Shown here in pieces: positions 53,170-62,719 of a stretch of DNA of 64,000 bases (positions within the stretch are counted from its first letter, which is position 1; every line of letters starts with the position of its first letter). The translations under genes and the position numbers were made by a program. Below the pieces are notes generated by a model that saw only the letters and a program-made list of their open reading frames with translations, was not told the DNA's origin and did no database searches. Source of the stretch: Oceanospirillum sediminis (GTDB lineage Bacteria; Pseudomonadota; Gammaproteobacteria; Pseudomonadales; Halomonadaceae); the NCBI RefSeq assembly GCF_014164585.1, contig NZ_JACJFM010000010.1:62001-126000 (forward strand), in the 5' to 3' direction.

Positions 53170-54528
53170 TTGATTGCCACCCCGCCCGTCCAATCTGTGC
53201 CGGAAAGTACAGCGAGAGCGACTTTGCTTGCGGCTCTGCTGGGATTTTTTGTTATCACCCTGGATGCCGTGGTGGTCAATGTGGCTCTGCCGACCCTGAG
53301 CCACGAAATGGATGCTACGATTACTGGTCTGCAATGGGTGGTAGATGGTTACACCCTGGCTTTTGCCGCGCTGCTGCTGTCTACCGGGGCGCTCACGGAT
53401 CGTCTGGGTGCTAAACGAGCCTTTGGATGGGGCGTAGTGATTTTCGTGCTGGCGTCACTGGCCTGCGGAGTTGCGCCTGATCTGGGCAGCCTGATTGTGG
53501 CGCGTTTTGTTCAGGGGGCAGGTGCGGCTGTGATGATGCCATCATCTATGGCGTTAATTCGTCAGGCTTATGCAGACCCGGCCAGGCAGGTGCATGCAGT
53601 GGCGCTATGGGCTATGGGCGGGGCGGTCGCAGCAACTTCCGGCCCGGTAATCAGTGGGCTTTTGGTTAACCTGAACTGGCGCTGGATTTTCCTGATTAAC
53701 CTGCCAGCGGGACTGGCAACTCTGTGGTTACTGAAGCGTGCGCAACCTTCATTAACACGCTTTACGCCCTTTGATGGCTGGGGGCAGCTTACTGCAATGG
53801 TAGCAATGGGCTGTCTGATTTACGGGGCTATCGATATCAGCAACCACCCTGTACAGGCAATGGTGTCGCTGATATTTGCCGTGGTGATGTTCGCCCTCTT
53901 TGTGGTGTTGCAGCGGCGTGGGGGCCACCCTATGGTGCCGCCAGCAGTATTGCAGTCCCGTAACTCCCGGATTTCTATGGTGGTGGGATTCACTTTCATG
54001 ATGGGGTATTTCGGTTTACCGTTTGTCATGAGTCTGTACTTTCAACAGGAGCGGGGGCTGACACCTGCAGCTACTGGCCTTGCCTTTCTGCCTATGATGC
54101 TGATTGGTCTGATACTCACTCCGTTCACTTCTCGATTGGTACAGCGTTTTAGTGCTCGCAGGCTAATTATCACAGGGCTGTTGTGTATGGCCTTTGGTTT
54201 GTTGGCTATTGCAGGGTTGCCAATGTCGGCCCCGATATGGGTTGTATCGGCAGTGATGCTTCTGGTCGGGCTTGCCGGACCTCTGATTGCCCCTCCCGTC
54301 ATGGCGGTATTACTCAGTAGTGTACCTGGTAACTTAACGGGCACAGCGAGTGGTGTATTCAATGCCAGTCGTCAAGTGGGTGGAGCATTAGCCGTCGCCG
54401 TGTTTGGTGCTCTGCTGGTGCAGTCCTCCAGTTTTATGAACGGCTTAACGATTAGTATGATTATCGCCGCTGGCATCGCGGTGGTAACAGCACTGTTCAG
54501 TCTGTGGCTACAGTCCGATAAGCCCTGA
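53170..54528 (+). CDS. MFS multidrug exporter of the EmrB/QacA (DHA2) type, TTG start
   Basis: 452 residues, about fourteen transmembrane helices. The DHA2 hallmarks are LDAVVVNVALPTL in the first helix and GLQWVVDGYTLAFAALLLSTGALTDRLG after it. The start is a TTG at 53170, five nt after the cupin stop, with GGGGAGA upstream; no ATG lies in frame nearby. Typical members export dyes, drugs or antiseptics. No EmrA-type adaptor is adjacent, so it may act alone in the inner membrane. Confidence 0.88.
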   Translation: MIATPPVQSVPESTARATLLAALLGFFVITLDAVVVNVALPTLSHEMDATITGLQWVVDGYTLAFAALLLSTGALTDRLGAKRAFGWGVVIFVLASLACGVAPDLGSLIVARFVQGAGAAVMMPSSMALIRQAYADPARQVHAVALWAMGGAVAATSGPVISGLLVNLNWRWIFLINLPAGLATLWLLKRAQPSLTRFTPFDGWGQLTAMVAMGCLIYGAIDISNHPVQAMVSLIFAVVMFALFVVLQRRGGHPMVPPAVLQSRNSRISMVVGFTFMMGYFGLPFVMSLYFQQERGLTPAATGLAFLPMMLIGLILTPFTSRLVQRFSARRLIITGLLCMAFGLLAIAGLPMSAPIWVVSAVMLLVGLAGPLIAPPVMAVLLSSVPGNLTGTASGVFNASRQVGGALAVAVFGALLVQSSSFMNGLTISMIIAAGIAVVTALFSLWLQSDKP

Positions 54529-54633
54529 ACATGACCTCTCTTATATTCTCGAGCTTTTTAACTTTGTCACTCACCAATCTATTAAACAACATCAATATAT
54601 TTATCCACCGGGTTAACGGCAAGGAGCATTCCC

Positions 54634-55968
54634 GTGAAAAACATAAAGTTAGCACTGTTAGCGTTTTGCATTATTTTGACAGGATTATGGTTACTGGCAG
54701 ACTCCTTTTTTCCTGAGCCTTTTACTTATTTCGCTTTTCGAACGCCTTTTGTGCAATATACCGGTATCCTTGGCATGGGCATGATGAGTCTGGCTATGAT
54801 TCTGGCCGTACGGCCTCTCTGGCTCGAGCCCTGGCTGAATGGTCTGGACAAAATGTATCGTTTACATAAGTGGCTGGGGATTGGTGGACTGGTATTATCC
54901 GTTCTGCACTGGTGGTGGGGTCAAGGAAGCAAATGGATGGTGGGCTGGGGCTGGCTTGATAAGCCTGATCGTAAACCGTTGTCCGGGGATACTCTCGACT
55001 GGCTGGCACAACTACTGCGTTCTCAGCGGGGGTTAGCAGAAACCTTAGGTGAATGGGCTTTTTATGTCTCCGCCTTACTGATTATTCTGGCGTTAATCAA
55101 ATCCTTCCCTTATCACTGGTTTAAATTTACCCACAAATACCTGGCTATTGCCTACCTGATACTCGTGTACCACAGTATTATCCTGATGCAGTACGATTAC
55201 TGGAATCAGCCTATCGCCTGGATATCACTTGCCTTAATCCTTTACGGCGCGGTCGCTGCCATCCTGATACTGACAGGTCGTATGGGTATCAAGCGCAAGG
55301 TATCCGGTACACTCAGGTCTATGGAGTATTACCCCGCACTGGCAACTCTGGAAGGTAATATTCAGCTCAATGACGGCTGGCCCGGACACCATCCGGGCCA
55401 GTTTGCCTTTGTATCGGATCACACGGGTGAAGCTGCACACCCCTACACAATCGCTTCGGCCTGGGATCCAGACACATCTTGTCTGCGGTTTGCCGTCAAG
55501 GAACTGGGAGACTGGACCGGCCAGTTACATAAGCGCCTGAATATAGGTATGGATGTCACTATAGAAGGACCTTATGGCTGCTTTGACTTCAACGACTCCT
55601 GCCCAAGACAGATCTGGGTCGGCGCTGGCATCGGTATAACCCCTTTTATTGCTAAACTTGAAGCCCGAGCACAAAGTCAGGATGTACGCCCTGTTGATCT
55701 GTTTCATGTCACCGCTGTGTACGACGAAAAGGCAATGAGTAGGCTCAAAGCTATAGCAGATGCTACCGGGGTACGCTTACACATACGGGTTACAACTGAA
55801 CAAGGTCGACTCACGCCAGAGCAGATTCGAGCGGCGGTACCAGAATGGCAGCATGCGAGTCTATGGTTTTGCGGCCCATCGGCATTCAGCCAAAAACTGC
55901 GCGATGATCTGATCAGACATGGCTTGCAGCCTGAACATTATCATCAGGAACTGTTTGAAATGCGTTAG
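54634..55968 (+). CDS. Ferric-reductase-like transmembrane flavocytochrome
   Basis: 444 residues from a GTG (54634) with AAGGAG seven bases upstream. Six transmembrane helices (to about residue 215) carry two haem-ligand histidine pairs, H78/H92 and H167/H180, spaced like NOX/FRE proteins. Residues about 230-440 form the FAD-binding barrel (HPYTIASAW is the flavin motif) and NAD(P) domain (GAGIGITPF). It moves electrons from cytosolic NAD(P)H across the membrane to an outside acceptor. The acceptor could be ferric iron or a redox partner of the cluster. No Fur-like site is visible. Confidence 0.88.
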   Translation: MKNIKLALLAFCIILTGLWLLADSFFPEPFTYFAFRTPFVQYTGILGMGMMSLAMILAVRPLWLEPWLNGLDKMYRLHKWLGIGGLVLSVLHWWWGQGSKWMVGWGWLDKPDRKPLSGDTLDWLAQLLRSQRGLAETLGEWAFYVSALLIILALIKSFPYHWFKFTHKYLAIAYLILVYHSIILMQYDYWNQPIAWISLALILYGAVAAILILTGRMGIKRKVSGTLRSMEYYPALATLEGNIQLNDGWPGHHPGQFAFVSDHTGEAAHPYTIASAWDPDTSCLRFAVKELGDWTGQLHKRLNIGMDVTIEGPYGCFDFNDSCPRQIWVGAGIGITPFIAKLEARAQSQDVRPVDLFHVTAVYDEKAMSRLKAIADATGVRLHIRVTTEQGRLTPEQIRAAVPEWQHASLWFCGPSAFSQKLRDDLIRHGLQPEHYHQELFEMR

Positions 55969-56212
55969 GCTCACAGTGGGTCAATTGCCCGTATCTTAAT
56001 ACAGGTGGCATGGCGGCAATATAGAGATTATTCCTTCATATTCTTAGTATCAGTGTCTCTACCTGCCGTAGAGATACTGATCTCTCGTAAAACCGTCACA
56101 ACTTTTTACCTGGATTCTCTGAATAACTTTTTCATCGGCACGCCTGCTTTTGCATAAGTTTATTATTAAAGTTATTGTCTATTTATAACTTTGATAACCT
56201 TGGTATAAAGCG

Positions 56213-57388
56213 ATGAACCCAATTGACAACCCCTATACTCCCGGCGCAGGTACTCAGCCTCATGAACTGGCTGGAAGGGATGAATTGAGGGGGAGTCTCT
56301 CCATCACTATCGCAAGAATTATGCGGGCAAAACCCGCTAAAAGTATGCTGATGGTTGGCTTGCGAGGCGTTGGTAAAACGGTACTTCTGGAACAGATGCG
56401 TCAGGATGTCGAGGCCATGGGAGCCCATACCATTTATGTCGAAGCACCTGAAAACAGGTCACTTCCCTCTCTGCTAAGCCCTCAGCTAAGACTTGCTCTA
56501 CTGAAGCTAAGCCGCCTTGAACAATCGAAAGAGGCTGCAACCCGAGCCCTTAAAGCACTGGCAGGGTTTGCCAGATCTCTTAAGGTTACCTTCAACGATA
56601 TTGAGGTTGGTTTTGATCAGGAGCCAGAAGCAGGCCTTGCTGATAATGGCGATCTGGAAGCAGACCTGACAGCTCTGATGGTAGAAACGGGTCATGCTGC
56701 CAAAGCCGGTAAAACGGCACTGGTTATATTTATTGATGAGCTGCAATACGTGCAGACCGAGCAATTCGCTGCTCTGATTACCGCTCTGCACCGTTGTGCC
56801 CAACTAAAGCTCCCTATCACCCTGGTTGGTGCAGGCCTGCCGCAACTGCGCGGCCTGGCAGGTAACGCTAAGTCCTATGCCGAAAGACTATTTAATTACC
56901 CTGAAGTCGGTGCGCTGGATGAGGAATCTGCGAAAAAAGCCATTGTTAACCCAGCTAAAGATGAAGATGTCGATATTGAAGAGGCTGCCGTTAAAGAAAT
57001 TATCAGCAAAACCCAGGGTTATCCTTACTTTATTCAGGAATGGGGCAGTAACACCTGGGATCTGGCGGAAGACAATCCTATAACCAGGGATGATGTCATT
57101 AACTCAACCGACCTGACCGTTGCTCAGCTTGATGAAAGCTTTTTCCGGGTACGTTTTGACCGCTTAACCCCAAAGGAGAAAGATTACCTTTATGCTATGG
57201 CAAAGCTGGGAGCTGGACCGCACCGATCAGGCGACATTGCAGAGTCGATGCAGAAGAAGGTGAACGAGGTCGCACCAGTAAGAAACAGCCTGATCAAAAA
57301 AGGCATGGTCTGGGCACCTAATCATGGCGATACCGCTTTCACCGTACCCTTATTTGATGAATTTATGCTTCGTATCATGGAAGAGTAA
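56213..57388 (+). CDS. Stand-alone AAA/STAND-type ATPase with winged-helix tail
   Basis: 391 residues. Walker A is GLRGVGKT (residues 49-56), Walker B is VIFIDE (near 170), followed by a sensor-1-like TLVGAG. The C-terminal about 75 residues resemble a winged helix (LTPKEKDYLYAM...HRSGDIAESM). It resembles the Orc1/Cdc6-like or COG1672-type ATPases that occur sporadically in bacteria. There is no toxin, nuclease or restriction partner within reach, so no defence role can be claimed from context. AT-rich upstream DNA and isolation suggest horizontal acquisition. Confidence 0.8.
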   Translation: MNPIDNPYTPGAGTQPHELAGRDELRGSLSITIARIMRAKPAKSMLMVGLRGVGKTVLLEQMRQDVEAMGAHTIYVEAPENRSLPSLLSPQLRLALLKLSRLEQSKEAATRALKALAGFARSLKVTFNDIEVGFDQEPEAGLADNGDLEADLTALMVETGHAAKAGKTALVIFIDELQYVQTEQFAALITALHRCAQLKLPITLVGAGLPQLRGLAGNAKSYAERLFNYPEVGALDEESAKKAIVNPAKDEDVDIEEAAVKEIISKTQGYPYFIQEWGSNTWDLAEDNPITRDDVINSTDLTVAQLDESFFRVRFDRLTPKEKDYLYAMAKLGAGPHRSGDIAESMQKKVNEVAPVRNSLIKKGMVWAPNHGDTAFTVPLFDEFMLRIMEE

Positions 57389-57480
57389 AAAGACTTTACG
57401 CTCAGCGTCTATCAGCACCCATATTGGCAGCTAGGGAAGAAGAAAGCGCTCATCATTCCAGAACATTGAGGGATAGAAAC

Positions 57481-57511
57481 AAAAGCCCCTGAATTTCTTC
57501 AGGGGCTTTTT
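57481..57511. terminator. Bidirectional terminator between the ATPase gene and guaA
   Basis: AAAAGCCCCTGAA (57481-57493), loop TTTC, TTCAGGGGCTTTT (57498-57510): perfect stem with A and T flanks, serving the + strand ATPase and leftward guaA. Confidence 0.9.
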
Positions 57512-57536
57512 GTATCAGCTCAACGCAAAGAAAGGA

Positions 57537-59114
57537 TTATTCCCACTCAATGGTTGCTGGTGGCTTACTGGATACATCGTAAGCCACGCGGGAGATACCG
57601 CTGATCTCGTTGATAATACGGTTAGAAACCTTCTCCAGCAGCTCGTATGGCAGGTGCGCCCAGCGAGCAGTCATAAAGTCGATAGTTTCTACGGCACGCA
57701 GAGACACAACCCACTCGTAACGACGACCGTCGCCTACTACACCTACGGATTTAACCGGCAGGAAGACCACGAATGCCTGGCTGGTTTTGTGATACCAGTC
57801 GAAGTTATGCAGCTCTTCGATGAAGATCGCATCCGCTTCACGCAGGATATCAGCGTATTCTTTCTTCACTTCGCCCAGAATACGTACGCCCAGACCAGGC
57901 CCTGGGAATGGGTGACGGTAAACCATATCGTATGGCAGACCCAGTTCCAGACCGATCTTACGCACTTCATCTTTGAACAGTTCACGCAGCGGCTCAACCA
58001 GTTCCATCTTCATGTCTTCTGGCAGACCACCCACGTTGTGGTGCGACTTGATCACGTGTGCTTTACCGGTTTTCGCCGCAGCAGACTCAATCACGTCCGG
58101 GTAGATAGTACCCTGAGCCAGGAAGTTAACGTCTTTCAGCTTGGCGGCTTCTTCATCGAACACTTCGATAAAGGTGTTGCCGATTACCTTACGCTTGGCT
58201 TCTGGATCAGATACACCGGCCAGTTTGCCCAGGAACAGCTCTTCTGCGTCAGCACGGATCACTTTAACGCCCATGTTCTTAGCGAACATGTCCATGACCA
58301 TATCGCCTTCGTTCTTACGCAGCAGACCGTTGTCTACGAATACACAGGTCAGCTGATCGCCGATCGCTTTATGCAGCAGTGCTGCTACTACGGAAGAATC
58401 CACGCCACCGGACAGACCCAGCAGGACTTTCTGATCGCCCACCTGAGCGCGAACACGCTCAATCTGATCTTCGATAATGTTAGCTGCAGTCCACAGAGCT
58501 TCACAGCCACAGATTTCCAGCAGGAAGTGCTCCAGCAAACGACCACCTTGCAAGGTATGGGTCACTTCTGGGTGGAACTGTACACCGAAGAAGTTCTTCT
58601 CAGCGTTGAACATACCGGCAATGGCACAGCTTGGTGTAGACGCCAGCAGCTCGAAGCCTTCCGGCATCGCCACCACTTTATCACCGTGGCTCATCCATAC
58701 GTCCAGCAGTGCTTTGCCGTCAGAATCAACGTGATCTTTGATATCTTTGGTCAGCGCATTATCGACTTCGATCTTAACCTGAGCGTAACCAAACTCACGG
58801 ACATCAGAGCCTTCAACCTTACCGCCCATCTGCTCAGCCATGGTCTGCATGCCGTAGCAGATGCCCAGTACAGGCAGGCCCATGTTGAATACGCACTCAG
58901 GTGCACGTGGTGAACCTGCTTCCGTCACTGATTCAGGACCACCGGCCAGGATGATACCCTTAGGGTTATATTCGCGAATCTCTTCTTCGCTCATATCAAA
59001 AGCGCGAATCTCGCTGTAAACACCAATTTCACGTACGCGACGTGCAATTAACTGAGTGTACTGAGATCCGAAGTCCAGAATCAGGACTTTCTGAGCATGA
59101 ATATCTTGGCTCAT
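57537..59114 (-). CDS. guaA: GMP synthase (glutamine-hydrolysing)
   Basis: 525 residues. Converts XMP to GMP using glutamine and ATP. Class I amidotransferase domain with C86 in GICYGMQ and the HPEVTHT histidine near 180, ATP pyrophosphatase domain with the P-loop SGGVDSS near 229, and the C-terminal dimerisation domain ending in PATIEWE. The codon bias is strong, and the opposite strand stays open for long stretches. It is separated from guaB by 265 nt and a guaB terminator, so it probably has its own promoter. Confidence 0.98.
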   Translation of the reverse strand: MSQDIHAQKVLILDFGSQYTQLIARRVREIGVYSEIRAFDMSEEEIREYNPKGIILAGGPESVTEAGSPRAPECVFNMGLPVLGICYGMQTMAEQMGGKVEGSDVREFGYAQVKIEVDNALTKDIKDHVDSDGKALLDVWMSHGDKVVAMPEGFELLASTPSCAIAGMFNAEKNFFGVQFHPEVTHTLQGGRLLEHFLLEICGCEALWTAANIIEDQIERVRAQVGDQKVLLGLSGGVDSSVVAALLHKAIGDQLTCVFVDNGLLRKNEGDMVMDMFAKNMGVKVIRADAEELFLGKLAGVSDPEAKRKVIGNTFIEVFDEEAAKLKDVNFLAQGTIYPDVIESAAAKTGKAHVIKSHHNVGGLPEDMKMELVEPLRELFKDEVRKIGLELGLPYDMVYRHPFPGPGLGVRILGEVKKEYADILREADAIFIEELHNFDWYHKTSQAFVVFLPVKSVGVVGDGRRYEWVVSLRAVETIDFMTARWAHLPYELLEKVSNRIINEISGISRVAYDVSSKPPATIEWE

Positions 59115-59334
59115 TGTTCTGTCAACCCATCAATAAACTATTGGTCTGCCCGGAATGGACAGCCCGGAAATAAAGCTGGCCTGTTCAGAGTAGCTCTGTT
59201 TTCTGTGTGCAGAGCAACAGGCGATCCAGTCATTTACAAGAAAAAGCGACTAAGTACCTGAAGAGTATTAAGACAGATAGCTGCCGTATTGGCTGGCTGC
59301 TATCGGAATGTTTCTGTTCAGGTATGTATGAACA

Positions 59335-59362
59335 AAAAGTGGGGCACAAATGCCCCACTTTT
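59335..59362 (-). terminator. Strong terminator between guaB and guaA
   Basis: AAAAGTGGGGCA (59335-59346), loop CAAA, TGCCCCACTTTT (59351-59362): a perfect 12-bp stem. On the minus strand it follows guaB directly (stop at 59380) and would end that transcript before guaA. Confidence 0.85.
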
Positions 59363-59379
59363 AAACGCGCTTATTCTGA

Positions 59380-60849
59380 TCAGCCGACCCGATAGTTCGG
59401 CGCTTCTTTGGTGATCTGCACATCGTGAACGTGTGATTCACGCATGCCCGCACCTGTGATCTGTACAAACTGAGGTACAGTACGCATCTCTTCGATTGTC
59501 GCGCTACCGGTATAACCCATAGAAGAACGCAGACCACCCATCAGCTGGTGAACAATCGCACTCATATGACCTTTGTAAGGTACGCGGCCTTCGATACCTT
59601 CTGGTACCAGTTTCTCTACGCCCGCATTTTTGTCCTGGAAGTAACGGTCACTGGAACCCTGAGCCTGAGACATCGCACCCAGAGAACCCATGCCACGGTA
59701 GGACTTGTAAGAACGGCCCTGGTACAGTTCGATCTCACCCGGCGCTTCTTCAGTACCTGCCAGCAGACCTCCAACCATGATGACGCTGGCACCAGCTACA
59801 ATGGCTTTAGCCAGATCGCCCGAGAAACGAACACCGCCGTCAGCAATCAGAGGGATATCGTATTTTTTCAGCGCTTCTGCCACGTTAGCTACAGCAGAGA
59901 TCTGAGGTACACCTACACCGGCAACAATACGTGTGGTACAGATAGAGCCAGGGCCAATACCAACTTTAACTGCATCCGCACCGGCTTCAGCCAGAGCAAT
60001 GGCGGCTTCAGCTGTTGCGATGTTGCCACCAATCACCTGAACCTGAGGGTAGGTTTCTTTTACCCAGCGTACGCGGTCGATAACGCCTTTTGAGTGGCCG
60101 TGTGCGGTATCCACCACAATCACATCAACACCGGCTTCAACCAGAGCTGTAACTCGATCAGGCGTTTCTGCACCGGTACCCACCGCCGCACCCACGCGCA
60201 GACGGCCGTCTTCATCTTTACAGGCGTTCGGGTAAGTACGGGCTTTTTCAATGTCTTTAACGGTGACCAGACCCTGCAGATGGAATTCATCATCCACGAC
60301 CAGAATTTTTTCGATACGATGCTGGTGCAGTTTGGCTTTAATATCATCCAGAGATGTGCCTTGTTTCACTGTCACCAGTTTGTCTTTTGGTGTCATGATA
60401 TTAGCAACCACATCATCGAGATTTGGCTTGAAGCGGAAGTCACGACTGGTGACGATACCCACCAGTTCATCGCCTTCTACTACAGGCATACCGGAGAAGC
60501 GTGTTTCGCTGGTCAGTTCCAGCAGCTCCTGTACCGTGGTATTTGGCGTAACGGTCACAGGATCTTTTACGATCACACTTTCATGTTTTTTAACCTGACG
60601 CACCTGCTGAGCCTGCTGCGCGATGGTCATGTTTTTATGAATAATACCGATACCACCTTCCTGAGCCATAGCAATCGCCAGACGGGCTTCAGTGACTGTA
60701 TCCATCGCGGCAGAAACCAGCGGGATATTCAGGTTGATACCACGGGTAATTCGGGTCTTCAGGCTAACGTCGTTAGGGAGGACGTCAGAGTAACCTGGAA
60801 CCAGCAAAACATCATCAAAGGTAAGCGCTTCTTGAGCAATACGTAACAT
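59380..60849 (-). CDS. guaB: IMP dehydrogenase
   Basis: 489 residues. Oxidises IMP to XMP with NAD, the first committed step to GMP. The catalytic cysteine is C304 in GPGSICTTR, the flap dyad lies in the C-terminal [17 protein letters not shown] region, and two CBS domains are inserted at about 90-205 (the Bateman module). Strong codon bias. Divergent from xseA. A promoter-like pair lies just upstream. Confidence 0.98.
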   Translation of the reverse strand: MLRIAQEALTFDDVLLVPGYSDVLPNDVSLKTRITRGINLNIPLVSAAMDTVTEARLAIAMAQEGGIGIIHKNMTIAQQAQQVRQVKKHESVIVKDPVTVTPNTTVQELLELTSETRFSGMPVVEGDELVGIVTSRDFRFKPNLDDVVANIMTPKDKLVTVKQGTSLDDIKAKLHQHRIEKILVVDDEFHLQGLVTVKDIEKARTYPNACKDEDGRLRVGAAVGTGAETPDRVTALVEAGVDVIVVDTAHGHSKGVIDRVRWVKETYPQVQVIGGNIATAEAAIALAEAGADAVKVGIGPGSICTTRIVAGVGVPQISAVANVAEALKKYDIPLIADGGVRFSGDLAKAIVAGASVIMVGGLLAGTEEAPGEIELYQGRSYKSYRGMGSLGAMSQAQGSSDRYFQDKNAGVEKLVPEGIEGRVPYKGHMSAIVHQLMGGLRSSMGYTGSATIEEMRTVPQFVQITGAGMRESHVHDVQITKEAPNYRVG

Positions 60850-60899
60850 ATTCCGCGAGCCTGCTGAACAGTGAGGGATAAAAAGAAGATTAACCTGCT

Positions 60900-60928
60900 A
60901 TTTTATCCCAAGTTATATTTTCCGTAAA
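60900..60928 (-). promoter_or_regulatory. Probable sigma-70 promoter of guaB
   Basis: On the minus strand TTTACG (60923-60928) and TAAAAT (60900-60905) are separated by 17 nt, close to TTGACA-N17-TATAAT. The implied start is about 45 nt before guaB. Confidence 0.5.
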
Positions 60929-61097
60929 CCTGATCTACCATAACTTTTTCTGTTTTCAGTTTCATGAAGGGTGTTTTCCGCTTTTGTTTCAGATAGATGC
61001 CCTATGTCCGGGCTGGGTCCGGTAAACAGAACAGAAAGAGCTGTTAAAATAAAACAGTCATCCGCTTTCAGGATGTTTATATCTGTTGAGGATGTTT

Positions 61098-62681
61098 ATG
61101 TCTGATGTGTTTCCCCTTCGTGCCACGGCTTCTGATCCGGCTGCTGTGAATACCGCTTCATCCGTTCGTCAGGTCGGGCAGTCTGTGCTGACTGTCTCAG
61201 AGCTGAACCGTAAAGTGCGTCAATTGCTGGAAGGTGAGTTTGCCCTGCTGGTGGTGCAGGGTGAGATCTCTAATCTGAGTACGCCGGGCTCTGGTCATCT
61301 TTACTTTACTCTGAAAGATGATAGTAGTCAGGTGCGCTGTGCGATGTTTCGTAATCGGGCGTCTTTACTGGCATTTCGTCCGGCCAATGGCCAGAAAGTA
61401 CAGCTACATGCCCGTGTCAGTCTGTATGAAGGGAGAGGAGATTTTCAGCTGATTGCTGAAACGATGGAGGAGCAGGGGCATGGCGCTCTGATGAGAGCTT
61501 ACGAAGCCCTGAAGCGACGTTTGAAAGAAGAGGGCTTGTTTGACCGTCAGTATAAAAAGCCTCTGCCGCCTATTCCGAATGTCATTGGACTTGTCACCTC
61601 ACCGACCGGAGCGGCTATCCGGGATATGCTGACCGTACTGAAACGCCGTTTTCCTCTGGCTGAAGTGGTGATCTATCCTGCTGTGGTTCAAGGGACTGAT
61701 GCCCCGGATTCCATTGCCAGAGCGATAGAGCTGGCTCATCTGCATGATAAGGCTGATCTGTTGATTGTCGGGCGTGGCGGCGGCAGTCTGGAAGATTTAT
61801 GGGCATTTAATGATGAGCGGGTTGCCCGTGCGATCTTTGCGGCTCATATCCCTCTGGTCAGTGCTGTGGGTCATGAATCGGATATTACCATTGCAGATTA
61901 TGTGGCTGATCTGAGAGCACCGACGCCATCGGCAGCCGCTGAGCTGATCAGCCCGGATCTGAGTCAGTGGCAGGACTGGCTGACGGGCAGTGAAGCTAAA
62001 CTGGATCAGGCGATGATACGTCGTCTGCGCGAGCAGCAGCAGAAGCTGGATTATCTGGAGCACAGATATCAGCGTTGCTATCAGAGCTTTCAGCAACAGA
62101 AAAACCTGCTCGGTCAGCTGGAGAAACGCCTGAATCTGTCGATAAAACAAGTACTTCAGAAACAGGCGATGAAACTGGAACAGTTGCAGGGGCGTCTGAA
62201 GCATCCGGAAGATGCGCTGAAACATCAGGCGTATCAGTTGGAGCATCTGCAACAGCGGTTGATTCAGGCCGCAGAACGTAATGTCAGTCAATCCGGGCAA
62301 ACGCTGCAGTGGCTCAGAAACAGATTGCTGACAGCATCGCCAGAAAAACAGTACCGGCAGGCATATACTGAATTAGATCGTCTGGAAAAAAATCTGAACC
62401 AGAGGATGCAGCAGCAGATGTCCCGGCAACAACAATTACTGGTACAGCTGGTACATCGCCTGAATACTGTCAGCCCGCTATCCACTCTGGCCAGAGGATA
62501 TGCCATAGTAGAGGATACGGATGGGCGAGTGATTCATAACGCCAGTACACAAAAGCCCGGAGACAGCATCAGTGCGCGTCTGGCACAAGGCATACTGCAC
62601 TGTGAAGTCCGCTCTGTGACTGACACAGAAATCAGCAGCGGATTGTCAGGCTTGTCCGGCAAAGATAAGAATGAGGCCTGA
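61098..62681 (+). CDS. xseA: Exodeoxyribonuclease VII large subunit
   Basis: 527 residues. Start at the ATG 61098 with GAGG six bases upstream; the frame is open from a TTG at 61086. It works with the small subunit XseB to degrade single-stranded DNA to acid-soluble oligonucleotides. N-terminal OB fold (LLVVQGEISNLSTPGSGHLYFTLKD pattern), catalytic central domain with GLVTSPTGAAIRDML and VGRGGGSLEDLWAFN, and a long coiled coil (about 300-455). xseB is not in the window. It is followed after 38 nt by an M23-like gene. Confidence 0.97.
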   Translation: MSDVFPLRATASDPAAVNTASSVRQVGQSVLTVSELNRKVRQLLEGEFALLVVQGEISNLSTPGSGHLYFTLKDDSSQVRCAMFRNRASLLAFRPANGQKVQLHARVSLYEGRGDFQLIAETMEEQGHGALMRAYEALKRRLKEEGLFDRQYKKPLPPIPNVIGLVTSPTGAAIRDMLTVLKRRFPLAEVVIYPAVVQGTDAPDSIARAIELAHLHDKADLLIVGRGGGSLEDLWAFNDERVARAIFAAHIPLVSAVGHESDITIADYVADLRAPTPSAAAELISPDLSQWQDWLTGSEAKLDQAMIRRLREQQQKLDYLEHRYQRCYQSFQQQKNLLGQLEKRLNLSIKQVLQKQAMKLEQLQGRLKHPEDALKHQAYQLEHLQQRLIQAAERNVSQSGQTLQWLRNRLLTASPEKQYRQAYTELDRLEKNLNQRMQQQMSRQQQLLVQLVHRLNTVSPLSTLARGYAIVEDTDGRVIHNASTQKPGDSISARLAQGILHCEVRSVTDTEISSGLSGLSGKDKNEA

Positions 62682-62719
62682 TAGCCAGGTCGTCAGTCAG
62701 AAAGACACAGGGGTAGAAT

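Noticed and set aside
54531-54716. 61-residue + strand open frame before the flavocytochrome gene
   Set aside because: Overlaps the well-supported GTG start and AAGGAG site of the flavocytochrome in another frame; no family pattern.
57510-58913. 467-residue open frame on the + strand, antisense to guaA
   Set aside because: Shadow of the strongly biased guaA codons; the sequence is rich in H, Q, F and T with no domain pattern, and guaA on the other strand is certain.
59548-60846. Two long + strand open frames antisense to guaB
   Set aside because: Same codon-bias artefact; guaB is unambiguous.
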